Shown: positions 1 to 11,635 of the stretch, piece by piece | Layout of the letters: each line of letters starts with the position of its first letter | How positions within the stretch are numbered: the first letter of the stretch is position 1 | DNA from: Acanthosepion pharaonis | Lineage: Eukaryota > Mollusca > Cephalopoda > Sepiida > Sepiidae | Assembly: GCA_903632075.3 (NCBI GenBank) | Contig: CAHIKZ030003348.1 | Coordinates: 1,404,001 to 1,468,000 of the forward strand | DNA length: 64,000 bases | Reading direction: 5' to 3' | Made by a program: the position numbers and the translations under genes | The notes under the pieces: generated by a model | The model's database searches: none | The model's input: only the letters and a program-made list of their open reading frames with translations | Told to the model about the DNA's origin: nothing

Positions 1-599
1 CATTAATAACAAATACGAAGCGAAATACGAAGCCAAAAATACAACAAACAATTTCAGTCTTTCCTGTGTATCAATTCGCTGGGATGCAATTTTCCATTGA
101 GTGAGCGATATACTTTTGAATATATCTACTAGTGTTGGGACGATTAATCAGAATTGGAATCAAGAATCGGAAAAATTGGAACTTTTTGGGGTATCGGAAA
201 TGGTATCGGAATCGGAAAAATTTGTGCCTATTTTCCGATTCCAAAAACGATTCTAGCTACGCCACTGGATTTCATTTCACATGTATGGCATATATACATA
301 TTCTGAAAATATTTTTACAGACCTTTTAGTTCCACACAGGCAATGCAAAATTTGAGATAACATATCTGGGAAATACTACATTAATAGTCAAAAATCTTAC
401 CTAAATTTTCTTATTTCAGACTAATAACTTTATTTTCATGCTTTCATGAAAAAAGAGACTTGGAACCACATAAGTGTCAAGAGTGAAGATCATCTGATTG
501 ATTTAATAAAGCAAATGTAGACTTCCAAATTGACAAATAACTGCATGTTTAAAAATCAGTTTCTTGTTCTTTCTTTCATTGTTATTACTTTTTCATTCT
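1..599. other. Unassigned AT-rich sequence
   Basis: No gene or recognised element is visible. Positions about 140-265 contain several spaced copies of a short ATCGGAA-type word, as in a decayed short tandem repeat. The short open frame at 132-329 translates this repeat and has no recognisable domain. Confidence 0.5.
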
Positions 600-3500
600 T
601 TATCTTCCTTTTCTTTCAGTTATTCTTTGTTCATTAACTTTGTTTTCTTTCTTCAATTATACTTTCTTATTAGTCTTTGTTATTTTTCTCTCTTTCAGTT
701 ATTCTTTATTCTTTCATGTTTATCTTTCTTTATTTTCTTTCTTCAATCATTCTTTCTTCTTTATACTTTGCTATTCTTTCTTTCAGTTATTCTTCCATGT
801 TTATCTTTCTTTATTTTCTTTCTTCAATTATTCTTTCTTCTTTATTCTTTGCTATTTTTCCTTCTTTCAGTTATTCTTCCATGTTTATCATTCTTTATTT
901 TCTTTCTTCAATTTTCTTTCTTCATTATACTTTTTATTCTTTCTTTTCAGTTATTCTTCCATGTTTTATCTTTCTTTTTTTCTTTCTTCAATTTTCTTTT
1001 TTTTTTATACTTTGCTATTTTTATTTCTTTCAGTTATTCTTCCATGTTTATCATTCTTTATTTTCTTTTTCAATTATACTTTGCTATTTTTCTTTTTTCA
1101 GTTATTTTCATGTTTATCATTCTTTATTTTCTTTCTTCAATTATTCTTTCTCCTTTATACTTTGCTATTTTTCTTTCTTTCAGTTATTCTTCCATGTTTA
1201 TCTTTCTTTATTTTCTTTCTTCAATTATTCTTTCTTTTTTATACTTTGCTATTTTTCTTTTTTTCAGTTATTCTTCCATGTTTATCTTTCTTTATTTTCT
1301 TTCTTCAATTATTCTTTCTTTTTTATACTTTGCTATTTTTCTTTCTTTCAGTTATCCTTCCATGTTTATCATTCTTTATTTTCTTTCTTCAATTATTCTT
1401 TCTTTTTTATACTTTGCTATTTTTCTTTTTTTCAGTTATTCTTCCATGTTTATCTTTCTTTATTTTCTTTCTTCAATTATTCATTCTTCTATATTCTTTG
1501 CTATTTTTCCTTCTTTCAGTTATTTTTCCATGTTTATCATTCTTTATTTTCTTTCTTCAATTATTCTTCCTTCTTTATTCTTTGCTATTTTTCCTTCTTT
1601 CAGTTATTCTTCCATGTTTATCTTTTCTTTATTTTCTTTTTATTATTCTTTCTTTTTTTATACTTTGCTTTTTTCTTTCTTTCAGTTATTTTTCCATGTT
1701 TATCATTCTTTATTTTCTTTCTTCAATTATTCTTTCTCCTTTATACTTTCTATTTTTCCTTCTTTCAGTTATTCTTCCATGTTTTCCTTCTTTATTTTCT
1801 TTCTTCAATTATTCTTTTCTTTTTATACTTTTGCTATTCTTTCTTTCAGTTATTCTTCCATGTTTATCTTTCTTTTATTTTCTTTCTTCAATTATTCTTT
1901 CTTCATTCTTTTTATTTTCTTTCTTTCAGTTATTCTTCCAATTTATCATTCTTTATTTTCTTTCTTCAATTATTCTTTCTCCTTTATACATTTGCTATTT
2001 TCTTTCTTTCAGTTTTCTTCCATATTTATCATTCTTTATTTTCTTTCAATTATTCTTTTCTTTCCATACTTGCTTTTCTTCCTTTCAGTTATTCTTCCAT
2101 GTTTATCATTCTTTTTTTTTTCTTCAATTATTCTTTCTCCTTTGCTATTTTCTTTCTTTCAGTTATTCTTATGTTTATCATTTTTATTTTCTTTTCTTCC
2201 TCATTCTTTCTTTTTTATACTTTGCTATTTTTCTTTCTTTCAGTTATTCTTCCATGTTTATCATTCTTTATTTTCTTTCTTCAATTATTCTTTCTCCTTT
2301 ATACTTTGCTATTTTTCTTTCTTTCAGTTATTCTTCCATGTTTATCTTTCTTTATTTTCTTTCTTCAATTATTCTTTCTTTTTTATACTTTGCTATTTTT
2401 CTTTTTTTCAGTTATTCTTCCATGTTTATCTTTCTTTATTTTCTTTCTTCAATTATTCTTTCTTTTTTATACTTTGCTATTTTTTCAGTTATCCTTCCAT
2501 GTTTATCATTCTTTATTTTCTTTCTTCAATTATTCTTTCTTTTTTACTTTGCTATTTTCTTTTTCAGTTATTCTTCCATTTTATCTTTCTTATTTTTCTT
2601 TCTTCAATTATTCATTTCTTCTATATTCTTTGCTATTTTTCCTTCTTTCAGTTATTTTTCCATGTTTATCATTCTTTATTTTCTTTCTTCAATTATTCTT
2701 CCTTCTTTATTCTTTGCTATTTTTCCTTCTTTCAGTTATTCTTCCATGTTTATCTTTCTTTATTTTCTTTCTTCAATTATTCTTTCTTTTTTATACTTTG
2801 CTATTTTTCTTTCTTTCAGTTATTTTTCCATGTTTATCATTCTTTATTTTCTTTCTTCAATTATTCTTTCTCCTTTATACTTTGCTATTTTTCCTTCTTT
2901 CAGTTATTCTTCCATGTTTATCCTTCTTTATTTTCTTTCTTCAATTATTCTTTCTTCTTTATACTTTGCTATTCTTTCTTTCAGTTATTCTTCCATGTTT
3001 ATCTTTCTTTATTTTCTTTCTTCAATTATTCTTTCTTCATTATACTTTGCTATTTTTCTTTCTTTCAGTTATTCTTCCATGTTTATCATTCTTTATTTTC
3101 TTTCTTCAATTATTCTTTCTCCTTTATACATTGCTATTTTCTTTCTTTCAGTTATTCTTCCATGTTTATCATTCTTTATTTTCTTTCTTCAATTATTCTT
3201 TCTCCTTTATACATTGCTATTTTCTTCCTTTCAGTTATTCTTCCATGTTTATCATTCTTTATTTTCTTTCTTCAATTATTCTTTCTCCTTTATACATTGC
3301 TATTTTCTTTCTTTCAGTTATTCTTCCATGTTTTCATTCTTTTTTTCTTTCTTCACTCATTCTTTCTTTTTTTTTTTTATTTTCTTTCTTTTTATTCTTT
3401 AATCATTCTTTATTTTCTTTCTTCAATTATTCTTTCTCCTTTATCTTTGCTATTTTTCCTTCTTTGTTATTCTTCCATGTTTAACTTTTCATTCAATTAT

Positions 3501-3765
3501 TCTTTCTTTTTTTTTTCTATTTTTCCTTCTTTCAGTTATTCTTATGTTTTCATTCTTTATTTTCTTTCTTCAATTATTTTTCTTTTTTACTTTTGCTATT
3601 TTTCTTTTCAGTTATTCTTCCATGTTTTATCTTTCTTTATTTTCTTTCTTCAATTATTCTTTCTTTTTTATTTGTATTTTTTTCTTTCAGTTATTCTTCA
3701 TGTTTATTTTTCTTTCTTTAATTATTCTTTCTTCTTTTTGCTATTTTCTTTCTTTAAGTTAATCT
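600..3765 (+). repeat. 84-bp tandem array, pyrimidine-rich
   Basis: A unit of 84 bp is repeated about 37 times. Successive CCATG landmarks at 1192, 1276 and 1360 are exactly 84 bp apart. The plus strand is almost purine-free and contains the recurring words TTTCTTTCAG, CCATGTTTATC and CTTCAATTATTC. Because 84 is 28 codons and the unit lacks stop codons in all three forward frames, frames of 1186, 920 and 935 residues stay open. The translations are F/L/S/I/Y-rich repeats without domain features, so I treat this as a minisatellite or satellite, not coding DNA. Unit length varies in the 2000-2700 part through small indels. Confidence 0.93.
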
Positions 3766-4715
3766 TTTTTCTTTCATTTTTTCTTTCTTGTTTTTTTCTG
3801 TTTTTTTTCCTATTTTATTTCTTTTATTCTTTTAAATTCCCTATCAGATTTTTTATTCCATCTTCCTTTCTCTCTTTTCTTTCTCTCTTTTTTTCTTTTC
3901 TCTTTCTTTTCTTTCTTTTTTTCTTTTCTTTCTTTATTAATCTTCCTTTATTCATCTTTTCTTTTCTTTTACTTTTTGTCCATTCTTCAAACTATCTTTC
4001 TTTTGTTTGTTTCTTTCTTTCTTTCTTTCTTCCTTTCCTTCTTTATCTTCCTTTTCCTTCTTTAACTTTCCTCTTTTCTTTCTTTCTGCTATGCTTCATT
4101 CCTTCTTTCTTTGTCTTTTTCTAAGTTATTCTTTGTTCTTTCTTAATTTTCTTTTTTTATTTCTTTCTCTTTACTTAAACATTTTTCATTATCTTTTTTC
4201 TTATCTTTTTTGTTCCTTCGTTAACTTTCATTCTTTCTTTATTTCTTTCCTTAATTTATTTGTGTCATTCATTTTTCTTCCTTTGTTTTGCCTTTCCTGT
4301 GTTCTTCTTTGTTCCTTCTTTTTCATTTGTCTTTCTTTCATCTATTTTTTCCCTCCTTTACATTTTCTCATTCTTCGTTCTGTTTTCTTTTATTTCTTCT
4401 TCTTTTAAAACAGACTTTTATTTCTTCTTCTCTTCTCTTTCTGGCTTAAAACTTAACTTTTTCATTTTTCCTTTCTTCTCTCTCTCTCTTTTCATCTGTC
4501 CTGTTTTGTTTCTCTTTTCATTTTCTTTTACTCTCCAACATATTCCTTTTCTGCACTTATTTCTTCTTTTGCTCTTTCTTTTTTCCATTTTTTTTATATA
4601 TTTTTTTCAAATTTCCTCTTCTCCTTACCTTTTTGTTTACAGACATTTTTCTTTTCTTTTCTTCCTTTTCTTCCTATCAATATTCTTTAGTTATTTTCTC
4701 ATCAGCAAATTTTAG
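3766..4715 (+). repeat. Degenerate polypyrimidine tract
   Basis: This continues the strand-asymmetric CT-rich DNA after the 84-bp periodicity is lost, dominated by TTTCTTTC and TTCC words. It looks like a decayed flank of the array. Open frames here (133 and 151 residues) are composition artefacts. Confidence 0.8.
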
Positions 4716-4811
4716 ACATCAATTTGCACTAAAATTTTTCTCCCAAACTCTCTTGGTAAAACCATTAAAAATAATGTCTTTTAAATATATTTCAGCTGAC
4801 ATATAATCACA

Positions 4812-4828
4812 TGCACACACACACACAC

Positions 4829-4890
<62 letters not shown>
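4812..4890. repeat. (CA)n-(TA)n microsatellite
   Basis: A run of CA dinucleotides passes directly into about 60 bases of TA. Compound CA/TA tracts of this kind recur through the window. Confidence 0.95.
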
Positions 4891-4893
<3 letters not shown>

Positions 4894-5390
4894 GATATGT
4901 AGATGGATATAGATGTATTTATGTATGTATATTGCAATGTTGGTACCTTTCATAAAATCCTTTTCAAAATAACAAAATTCATCAGGAAAAAATATGAAAT
5001 AAGAAAAATATCTGCTGACTCAGTCAATATGGTCGCCATTTTTCTTACACTTTTCTTCTATACACACCCTCTTCCATTCAAATAGCAATACTCAACAGAT
5101 ATAATTCAATGTAGACTTTCCCAGATAATTGCTTTAAGAATTTTCTTGTGAGATATCCATTTATTTCCTCCTTTTCTTTAATGGAATTGGCTCTTATAAA
5201 ATTCTATTGAGTAAACTAGGGTATCTGAAAAGTTTTCTTGAGGTCAGTAACTTTACATCATTCAATTTGTGATAGATTTCTTCTTAAGAATGGAGTTATG
5301 GCAGATTATTTGCAAAGTAAATCATTGGAACATTGTAAGGTTTTTTCCTTTTTACATTTTTACACTCACCTTATTTTTAAACATGCACTC

Positions 5391-5392
<2 letters not shown>
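4891..5392. other. Unassigned AT-rich sequence
   Basis: Mixed AT-rich DNA with no repeat copy elsewhere in the window that I could recognise and no plausible coding frame. Confidence 0.45.
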
Positions 5393-5468
<76 letters not shown>

Positions 5469-5482
5469 GCGTTTGTGTGTGT
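5393..5482. repeat. (TA)n-(TG)n microsatellite
   Basis: About 60 bases of TA dinucleotide followed by a TG run. The forward and reverse short frames across it are simple-sequence artefacts. Confidence 0.95.
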
Positions 5483-5699
5483 ACAACAGCAACAGAAGCA
5501 ATAGCAGTCATTACAAATCTATCACTGTGCAAAGATATTTCACAGTTCCTTCCATGATAGCTATGTCTGATGATCACACTGAAACATGAAACTGACAGTG
5601 ACTATGCAGTGTTGATTCTTATGTCAACACTGTCTACAAAAAAAAGCTCTATCTCCAATATTGAGCATTCTTCCTCTATAGATACAACAAGTTTTATAT

Positions 5700-6168
<469 letters not shown>

Positions 6169-6171
6169 ATT

Positions 6172-6360
6172 AATTCAAATGTTATTTTAGAGGATATACA
6201 TTTTGAGTAGATGGCATGTTTATTTTAAACAGTATTTATTTCATCTGCTGGCCTGCATAATCAAGATAACTTAATAAAGAAAATGAAAAATAAATACTGC
6301 TCAAAATAAACAAAATGTCAACTCTCTATATGGGTATCCACTAAAAATAACATTTGAAGT
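6172..6360. mobile_element. Foldback MITE 1
   Basis: The first about 70 bases and the last about 70 bases are imperfect inverted repeats. The left arm runs from TTCAAATGTTATTTT through GTTTATTTTAAACAGTATTTATTT, and the right arm is the complement. No transposase is encoded. Both sides are TA microsatellite, an arrangement shared with three other foldbacks in the window. Confidence 0.8.
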
Positions 6361-6362
6361 GA

Positions 6363-6374
6363 AATATATATATA

Positions 6375-6472
<98 letters not shown>
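6363..6472. repeat. (TA)n-(TC)n-(TA)n microsatellite
   Basis: Short TA, then a TC run, then about 60 bases of TA. It ends exactly at the 3' terminus of a minus-strand Helitron. Confidence 0.95.
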
Positions 6473-6473
<1 letters not shown>

Positions 6474-7154
6474 TAGCAGTAGAGCTCGGCGTTGCCCGGG
6501 GATGTAACAGTAAGAGATAGATCAAGTATCGACCATCATAAAGACTGAAAAAATAAAATTGACAAAGATTATTTTTTAAGGTTGACGGACACGCATGTCT
6601 TAATTAGCTTTTTTTTTTTTTTACAAATTGGTCAAACCCAAACTCAATCAAAAACATTGTTTTCAATCGTTATGAGTCTACCGATTGAATAGAATTTTAT
6701 TATAAACAATTGTCTTGTAAATGGAATTTTTAAAGCATTCTGAATATAAAAATAAAGAAAAAAGTGTGCAAGACAATAAGAAACACTACCTGCCAAAAAA
6801 TGAAGTTTTGTTGAAATCAGTTGAAAAATGTAGGAAATTCGATCCCATATATAAACGAACACAGACATACACACACACAAACAACCTGGGTTTTATAATA
6901 AGTATAACTCGATATGAGTTGTCCCCCTTTCATTCTTGCAACAGCGATGCCGCTTAATCGTGTTTTCAAATTGATTTCGTGCGAAAACAATTGTGTTTTT
7001 CCAATTTTTGGCACTGTCAGAACCATCACAAGGTAATTTTACATAGTCCTGTGAAGTTTTGTTGAAATCGGTTGAAAAATGTAGGAAATCTGATCCAATA
7101 TATAAACGTACTGACACACACACACACACAATCTGCATTTTATAATAAGTAAGA
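6473..7154 (-). mobile_element. Non-autonomous Helitron-like element
   Basis: On the minus strand it begins with TC and ends CTGCTAG followed by T, with a GC-rich CCCCGGGCAACGCC stretch just before the end. That is the Helitron terminus pattern (5' TC, 3' CTRR, insertion between A and T). Internally, a block with the word TTGAAAAATGTAGGAAAT and a CA run is duplicated (about 6805-6900 and 7055-7145), so the 5' end is reiterated. No Rep/helicase frame is present. It is a different subfamily from the copies at 20934, 25140 and 38472. Confidence 0.72.
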
Positions 7155-7184
7155 TATATATATGTGTGTGTGTGTATGTGATAA

Positions 7185-7452
7185 TGATACACTCTCCTGG
7201 TGTTTTCAATGTATGAGTGTCTTTCAGTTTTTAGTTTTTATGTTTATGTTTTTTTTAGGAGACAACAATCTTTCATGGGATTTGCAAACAAGTCTGCACG
7301 AAGGAGATACTGAAGGGTTAACTATCATATGGGTTGATATATTAGCCCGAGATTTACTGTAATTTCTTAATTTTCTCAAATGGCTGAGACGATTCTTTAC
7401 AAAGTTAGTTATACCTTGGTAGCAGGGGTTTCTCCAGTTTGTCAGGTTTTCA
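7185..7452 (-). pseudogene. LINE 3' end fragment (C-terminal tail), copy 1
   Basis: The minus strand reads WRNPCYQGITNFVKNRLSHL then SKSRANIS, resembling the C-terminus of a non-LTR retrotransposon polyprotein just upstream of its terminal zinc-finger region. A homologous block lies at 7550-7885, and part of it at 8565-8640. Only the tail of the open frame remains and the ORF is interrupted. The 3' boundary abuts short ATGATG-like simple sequence. Confidence 0.62.
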
Positions 7453-7549
7453 ATATATGTGTGTGTGACAGTTATATATATATGTGTGTTTAAATATAAA
7501 TACACACACACTGACATGCATATATATATATATATATATATTTATATAT
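7453..7549. repeat. Mixed TG/TA/CA microsatellite
   Basis: Interleaved short TG, TA and CA runs separating two LINE 3' end copies. Confidence 0.85.
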
Positions 7550-7885
7550 GATGATGATGGACTCTCTAGTCGTTTTCAACTTATGAATGTCTTTCTATTC
7601 AGTTTTTATGTTTATGTTTCGTATGAGACAACAATCCTGCACAGGATTTGCAAACAAATCCACACGAATGGTATACTGAAGGATTAACTGTCATATGGGG
7701 GTGATATATTAGCCCTAGATTTAGTATTAATTCTTAATTCTCTCAAATGGTTAAGACGATTCTTTTCAAAGTTAGTTATACCTCGGTAGCAGGTATTTCT
7801 TCTCATTTTGTCGGGTTTTCACAGCAATTTCGAACTCCTCTATAGGGATGTTTGCAGTATTTAAATTATATTTAAGTTTGTTCTT
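7550..7885 (-). pseudogene. LINE 3' end fragment, copy 2
   Basis: Homologous to 7185-7452 along most of its length, including the landmarks TTGCAAACAA, ATATTAGCCC and AAGTTAGTTATACC. It starts with a GATGATGATG tail and extends further upstream on the minus strand into the equivalent of 8600-8680. It is non-coding through multiple stops. Confidence 0.65.
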
Positions 7886-7887
7886 GA

Positions 7888-7889
<2 letters not shown>

Positions 7890-7934
<45 letters not shown>
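7890..7934. repeat. (TA)n microsatellite
   Basis: About 45 bases of TA dinucleotide. Confidence 0.95.
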
Positions 7935-7937
<3 letters not shown>

Positions 7938-8063
7938 AGTCTGTTGTTCAGAAATATCTAAACTGTATACAATCACTTTCTCAAATAGTGGTCTATAAAT
8001 GACTTTGAGTTAGTGAATCATGTAAGTCTTAGCAAGGACCAACCTTCCTGAAGCCTTGATGTT

Positions 8064-8148
8064 GTGGCCTTGTTAGGGCCAGAAATAAAGACACAAAGAG
8101 AGGAATTGAGTTAAACAAATATATTAACAGAAACAGTAATACAAACAT
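8064..8148. repeat. Direct repeat flanking GATA array, left copy
   Basis: About 70-85 bases beginning GTGGCCTTGTTAGGGCC and running through AATTGAGTTAAAC to ACAGAAACAG. It recurs at 8501-8572. The pair brackets the tetranucleotide array and may mark an insertion or an unequal exchange. A terminal-repeat origin is possible but not shown. Confidence 0.7.
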
Positions 8149-8297
8149 ATACAAACGAGAGTGTTACAGCAAGAATGTTCAGTCCGACTGTCAGGGCTGA
8201 CTGCGGGAAACTTCCCTCTCCAAAAGGCAATACCTGCTCCTATTTATAGCTGGAAGAGTCCATGCGTGCGTGGGTAAATTATGATAACAGTTCTCAT
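8149..8297. other. Unassigned spacer
   Basis: Mixed sequence between the left direct repeat and the GATA array, with a short TATTTATAGC segment. Its sequence does not recur recognisably elsewhere in the window. Confidence 0.4.
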
Positions 8298-8326
8298 CTA
8301 TCTATCTATCTATCTCAGTCTGTTCA

Positions 8327-8359
<33 letters not shown>

Positions 8360-8464
8360 CAGTCTGTTCATATCTATCTATCTATATATCTATATATCTA
8401 TCTATCTATCTATCTATCTATGTATCTATCTATCTCATTCTCTTCATTATCTATCTGATTCTGA

Positions 8465-8493
<29 letters not shown>
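8298..8493. repeat. (TATC)n tetranucleotide array
   Basis: Runs of TATC interrupted by a spacer containing AGTCTGTTCA that itself recurs. Its complement is the GATA array at 14122-14815, where the same spacer word reads TGAACAGACT. The two arrays are therefore probably homologous rather than independent. Confidence 0.93.
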
Positions 8494-8495
<2 letters not shown>

Positions 8496-8500
8496 GTGGC

Positions 8501-8572
8501 CTTGTTAGAGCCAGAAATAAAGACACAAAGACAGGAATTGAGTTAAACAAATATATTAACAGAAACAGTTAT
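8501..8572. repeat. Direct repeat flanking GATA array, right copy
   Basis: Near-identical to 8064-8135, with a few substitutions. It joins directly to a LINE fragment at AGTTATACCTC. Confidence 0.7.
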
Positions 8573-9090
8573 ACCTCAGTAGCAGGTGTTTCTCCAGTTT
8601 GTCGGGTTTTCAACAGCAATTTTGAAATCCTCAATAGGGTGGTTTACAACAATTAAATTGTATTTAAGTTCATCCTTGAAGCATAACCAAGGATGGTCTA
8701 CGTTAAGCATATCATGAAAAAGCTGACTATACATGAGGTTTTCCAATCATCACTCATTCTGATGACATGACCAGTTCATCTGATCAGAAAGGATTTGATA
8801 CCACGGACGCCACATTTGATGAAAAGATCAGGGTTAGAAATTTTGTCCTCCCATGTATAACCACATACTGAACCAAAGACAGCATTTATGAAAAGCCTCA
8901 AGTTGATTGTATGTCATCCACAATTCTGACCCATGAAGAAATTCGGTGAGAAAGATTGCTCAATAGACACTGATTTTCATTTTCAGTGTAATCCAATGAA
9001 CATTCCATTGGTGATGCTTAAACTTCCCAAAGGCATTGGTTACCTTTGATATTCAGTTAACTATTTCGTCATCCAAAGAAGCACTTCCTA
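8565..9090 (-). pseudogene. LINE C-terminal region remnant
   Basis: On the minus strand the sequence resembles the late C-terminal part of a LINE endonuclease/reverse transcriptase polyprotein. Readable blocks include the residues QMWRPWYQILSDQMNWS, the LFHDMLNVDHPWL block and DELKYNLIVVNHPIEDFKIA. Multiple stops interrupt it. It overlaps and extends the 7185 and 7550 copies upstream. Confidence 0.6.
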
Positions 9091-9114
9091 AGTATGAGAA
9101 TGATTACATATATG

Positions 9115-9162
9115 TATGTATGTCTCTGTGTATATATATATATATCTATATATATATATATC
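9115..9162. repeat. Short TG/TA microsatellite
   Basis: Interrupted TA run following a small GTATGTAT motif. Confidence 0.85.
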
Positions 9163-9894
9163 TTAAGAAATATCACACTAAATAATTATTTCAAAAAGTA
9201 AATTTATTACTATTATTAAGTTCATATGTAAATTTAAGGACAGAAATATTTTGTAATTGTTTTTGGAGTTGATATATTTCATCAATATTCTTAACTATTA
9301 TAAATATGACATATGATAGGTAGATTGAGGGTTTTTAAAATTTATTAAATATATTATTTTCAAGATTAGACATATAGAAATTACTAAAAATTTCGAGCCA
9401 GAACTGAACCCATAGAAACACTATCCTGTTTTACATATATATTATTTTTGTGATCATATCATGGGACTTCAGTAGTGCAAGTTAACAGTAGTTTCTCTAA
9501 CATACATTGTATATAAATTTAAATGTCCCTTAGGAGATTATATCTCCAACAGAAAAAATAATATATATGTTGGCCATACCACTACTACATTGTATCGAAG
9601 GTTGAGTTTTCATTTGAATAATGCATCTAACATTTCTCAATATTTACAACAGCATGCCTATTTAGGAAAATTATTGTTGAAAATACATCCATGATTTTTC
9701 ATGAATATAATAAACATAAATTAAAAATTCTTGAACCTATCTATAATTAATTTAAAACAAACCCTTAATAAAATTAATTACTAATACTGCACAAATGTTT
9801 TAGAATGTTTACAGTAGATAGTTTAAAATATCTAGGTTTTAACTAATAGTTTTTCTTTTTTTTTAAAAAAATATTTAGACATTTCAATAACTTT
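9163..9894. other. Unassigned AT-rich sequence
   Basis: Low-complexity AT-rich DNA with many stops in all frames. I recognise no element. Confidence 0.45.
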
Positions 9895-10205
9895 GTTACC
9901 TCAGCATTGTTTAGATTGTTGTCCTCATCTTAGTTGCCATATTCATAATGTTTCAGTTGTTGTACTCTTCAGTCTTCTTCAGGTGATTTGAATTACAAAC
10001 TGAGCTCTTTATTTGATCCACTGTGGTCGATTGTTCTATTTCCACATGCTATGCCTCTTCCAGATGTCCCAGTATCCCTTTAACTCAACTTTACAAGTTT
10101 TTGTTAACCTCAGCTGTAGCCAGGTATTGAACTCACAACTTTTTGGGGTTAATCACTGGATTCAACTAACACTTTTATTCACTGGGCCTTGAGGACATCA
10201 GTGAA
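9895..10205 (-). mobile_element. tRNA-headed hammerhead-bearing repeat, copy S1
   Basis: Read on the minus strand it starts with a tRNA-like head. An A-box-like segment beginning GGCCCAGTGAATAAAAG is at the 10190 end and the B-box-like GAGTTCAATACC is near 10125. A conserved body and the hammerhead-like segment near 9951-9982 follow. CTGAAGA and GAAA are kept but helix II is mismatched (GACT versus AACT), so this copy is decayed. It lies immediately downstream, on the same strand, of a PLE coding remnant. Confidence 0.75.
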
Positions 10206-10234
10206 TGAATTTGGGTTCTTATAAAGCTAATGTC

Positions 10235-10600
10235 TCATAACCTTTTTTTACTAGAGCTCATATAGGAATTTTTTGTTATTATTGTTTTTCTCTGTGTTAC
10301 TGTTTTCAATATTGTATTTATTTCTATGCTTGGCCACTTTAGGAGATTTTTGTGGCCTAGTATATGCCCTGATTTGTTAAGTTTTTGTATTTTCCAGCGG
10401 TGTTCCGTGTCTATCATTTCAAACTCATTATACAGGGGACAGTGATCTCCCTTTTTCCTCCATATGTGGTCAGCTATGCCTGATTTTCTTTTTTATTTCC
10501 CCTTGTGTTATGGCTTTACCATGTTCCTGCAGTCTTATCTTAAGTTTTTTTCATCCTCAATGTACTTATCCTTCTTTGGAAGAGAGTTTTACTTCTTCAC
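10235..10600 (-). pseudogene. Penelope-like element coding remnant (C-terminal)
   Basis: The minus strand encodes a 60-residue open stretch with MIDTEHRWKIQKLNKSGHIL then LKWPSIEINTI. Upstream in frame is a segment like EEKGDHCPLYNEFE, reached only through stops. This pattern (an E-H-W followed by R/K-rich residues, then a PS-I-NT tail) resembles the segment after the GIY-YIG core in PLE endonucleases. The reverse transcriptase is absent. The hammerhead-bearing repeat S1 lies 30 bp downstream on the same strand, where a PLE terminal repeat would be expected. The assignment rests on motif memory and needs a profile search. Confidence 0.5.
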
Positions 10601-11149
10601 AGAGGACGTAATCCATGTATTCTAAGCCCTATCAACAGTTTTCATTTCCTCTTGAATGTAAATGAAAAGGTTCTGATTTTTGATGCTATTATAGGAAACA
10701 GACCATATTTGCAACAGCTGCATACCTATATAGATACCATATTAAAACATGCCCAAATCTTCTACCCAATAACAGACAATATTACAAACACGCCAAAAAA
10801 TACTACAATACAAAGCACACCATTTAAGTGTCTATTGGTTAGAAATTAACATCACTATCTTAAATATTTGACCAATCAAAGAAAACTAAAACTCTGTTTT
10901 TAATGAGCCAACTTTCAGGAAAAATTTCTTATGAAAAACCCAATGATTTCAAATTTCAGTGAGCAGAGATGTGACTGCCTCCAAGCTATTCAAACACAAG
11001 AGAACATGGCCCCAGGTGGCATGTGCAGAAATAAAGATATATCAACAACTTCAAATGAATCATCTCTAACAATGTGAATAGAGATGGTCAGTGAATGTTT
11101 GCTGACAATTATGTGCTGTTGACTTCATCTCCAACAACAACAGAGACAG
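10601..11149. other. Unassigned sequence
   Basis: AT-rich DNA without a recognised element. A 65-residue forward frame at 10652-10849 has no domain features. The stretch just before 11150 may be an extension of the family B copy. Confidence 0.4.
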
Positions 11150-11635
11150 TAAGTGAATCCTCCCTGATGATGAAAGTCTTTCCGTGTCCTGGGTAAGATG
11201 ATAAAAGCAAGGACCCAGATCAGGAGGTTTTGAAGAGCATGGAACCACTTCTTAATTGCTGGTGTTCCCAGATCCACACTGACCCAGGGTGGTTGCACAT
11301 GTTACGGTCCCCACATGTTAGGGCAAATAGTGAACACCTGAACTGAAGTCAAAGCACTATGAAAGTGTAAAAATATGCTTTAATACCAGCAATATATTTT
11401 TGTAAAAAAATTATTACCAGCAATGAATTTTTGAAGAGAAAATTATTATTAGCACTATATTACCAGTAATCCATTTTTGGAAAAAATATTACCAGCAATA
11501 CATTTTTGGAAAAAAAAACAAATATTAGCAGCAATACATTTTTTTAAAAAAATATTACCAGCAATAAAAATGTTGTTGGCATTAAATAACCCACTGAGGT
11601 TGATATGCCGTAAAACAAGACAAACTAAAAGCTTT
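11150..11635 (+). mobile_element. Family B retroposon, copy 2
   Basis: Contains GAGGTTTTGAAGAGCATGGAACC, GGTGTTCCCAGATCC, GTTACGGTCCCCACATG and at least five copies of ATTACCAGCAATACATTTTT-type units. It ends in GAGGTTGATATGCCGTAAAAC plus an A/C tail. The internal reiteration is more expanded here than at 5700. It has no coding frame. Confidence 0.75.

Noticed and set aside
600..3765. CRISPR array
   Set aside because: The units are contiguous with no unique spacers, and the setting is eukaryotic repeat DNA.
564..4124. A 1186-residue open reading frame (and 920- and 935-residue frames overlapping it)
   Set aside because: It is the translation of an 84-bp pyrimidine array. All three frames are open for the same compositional reason and the residues are an F/L/S/I/Y repeat without protein features.
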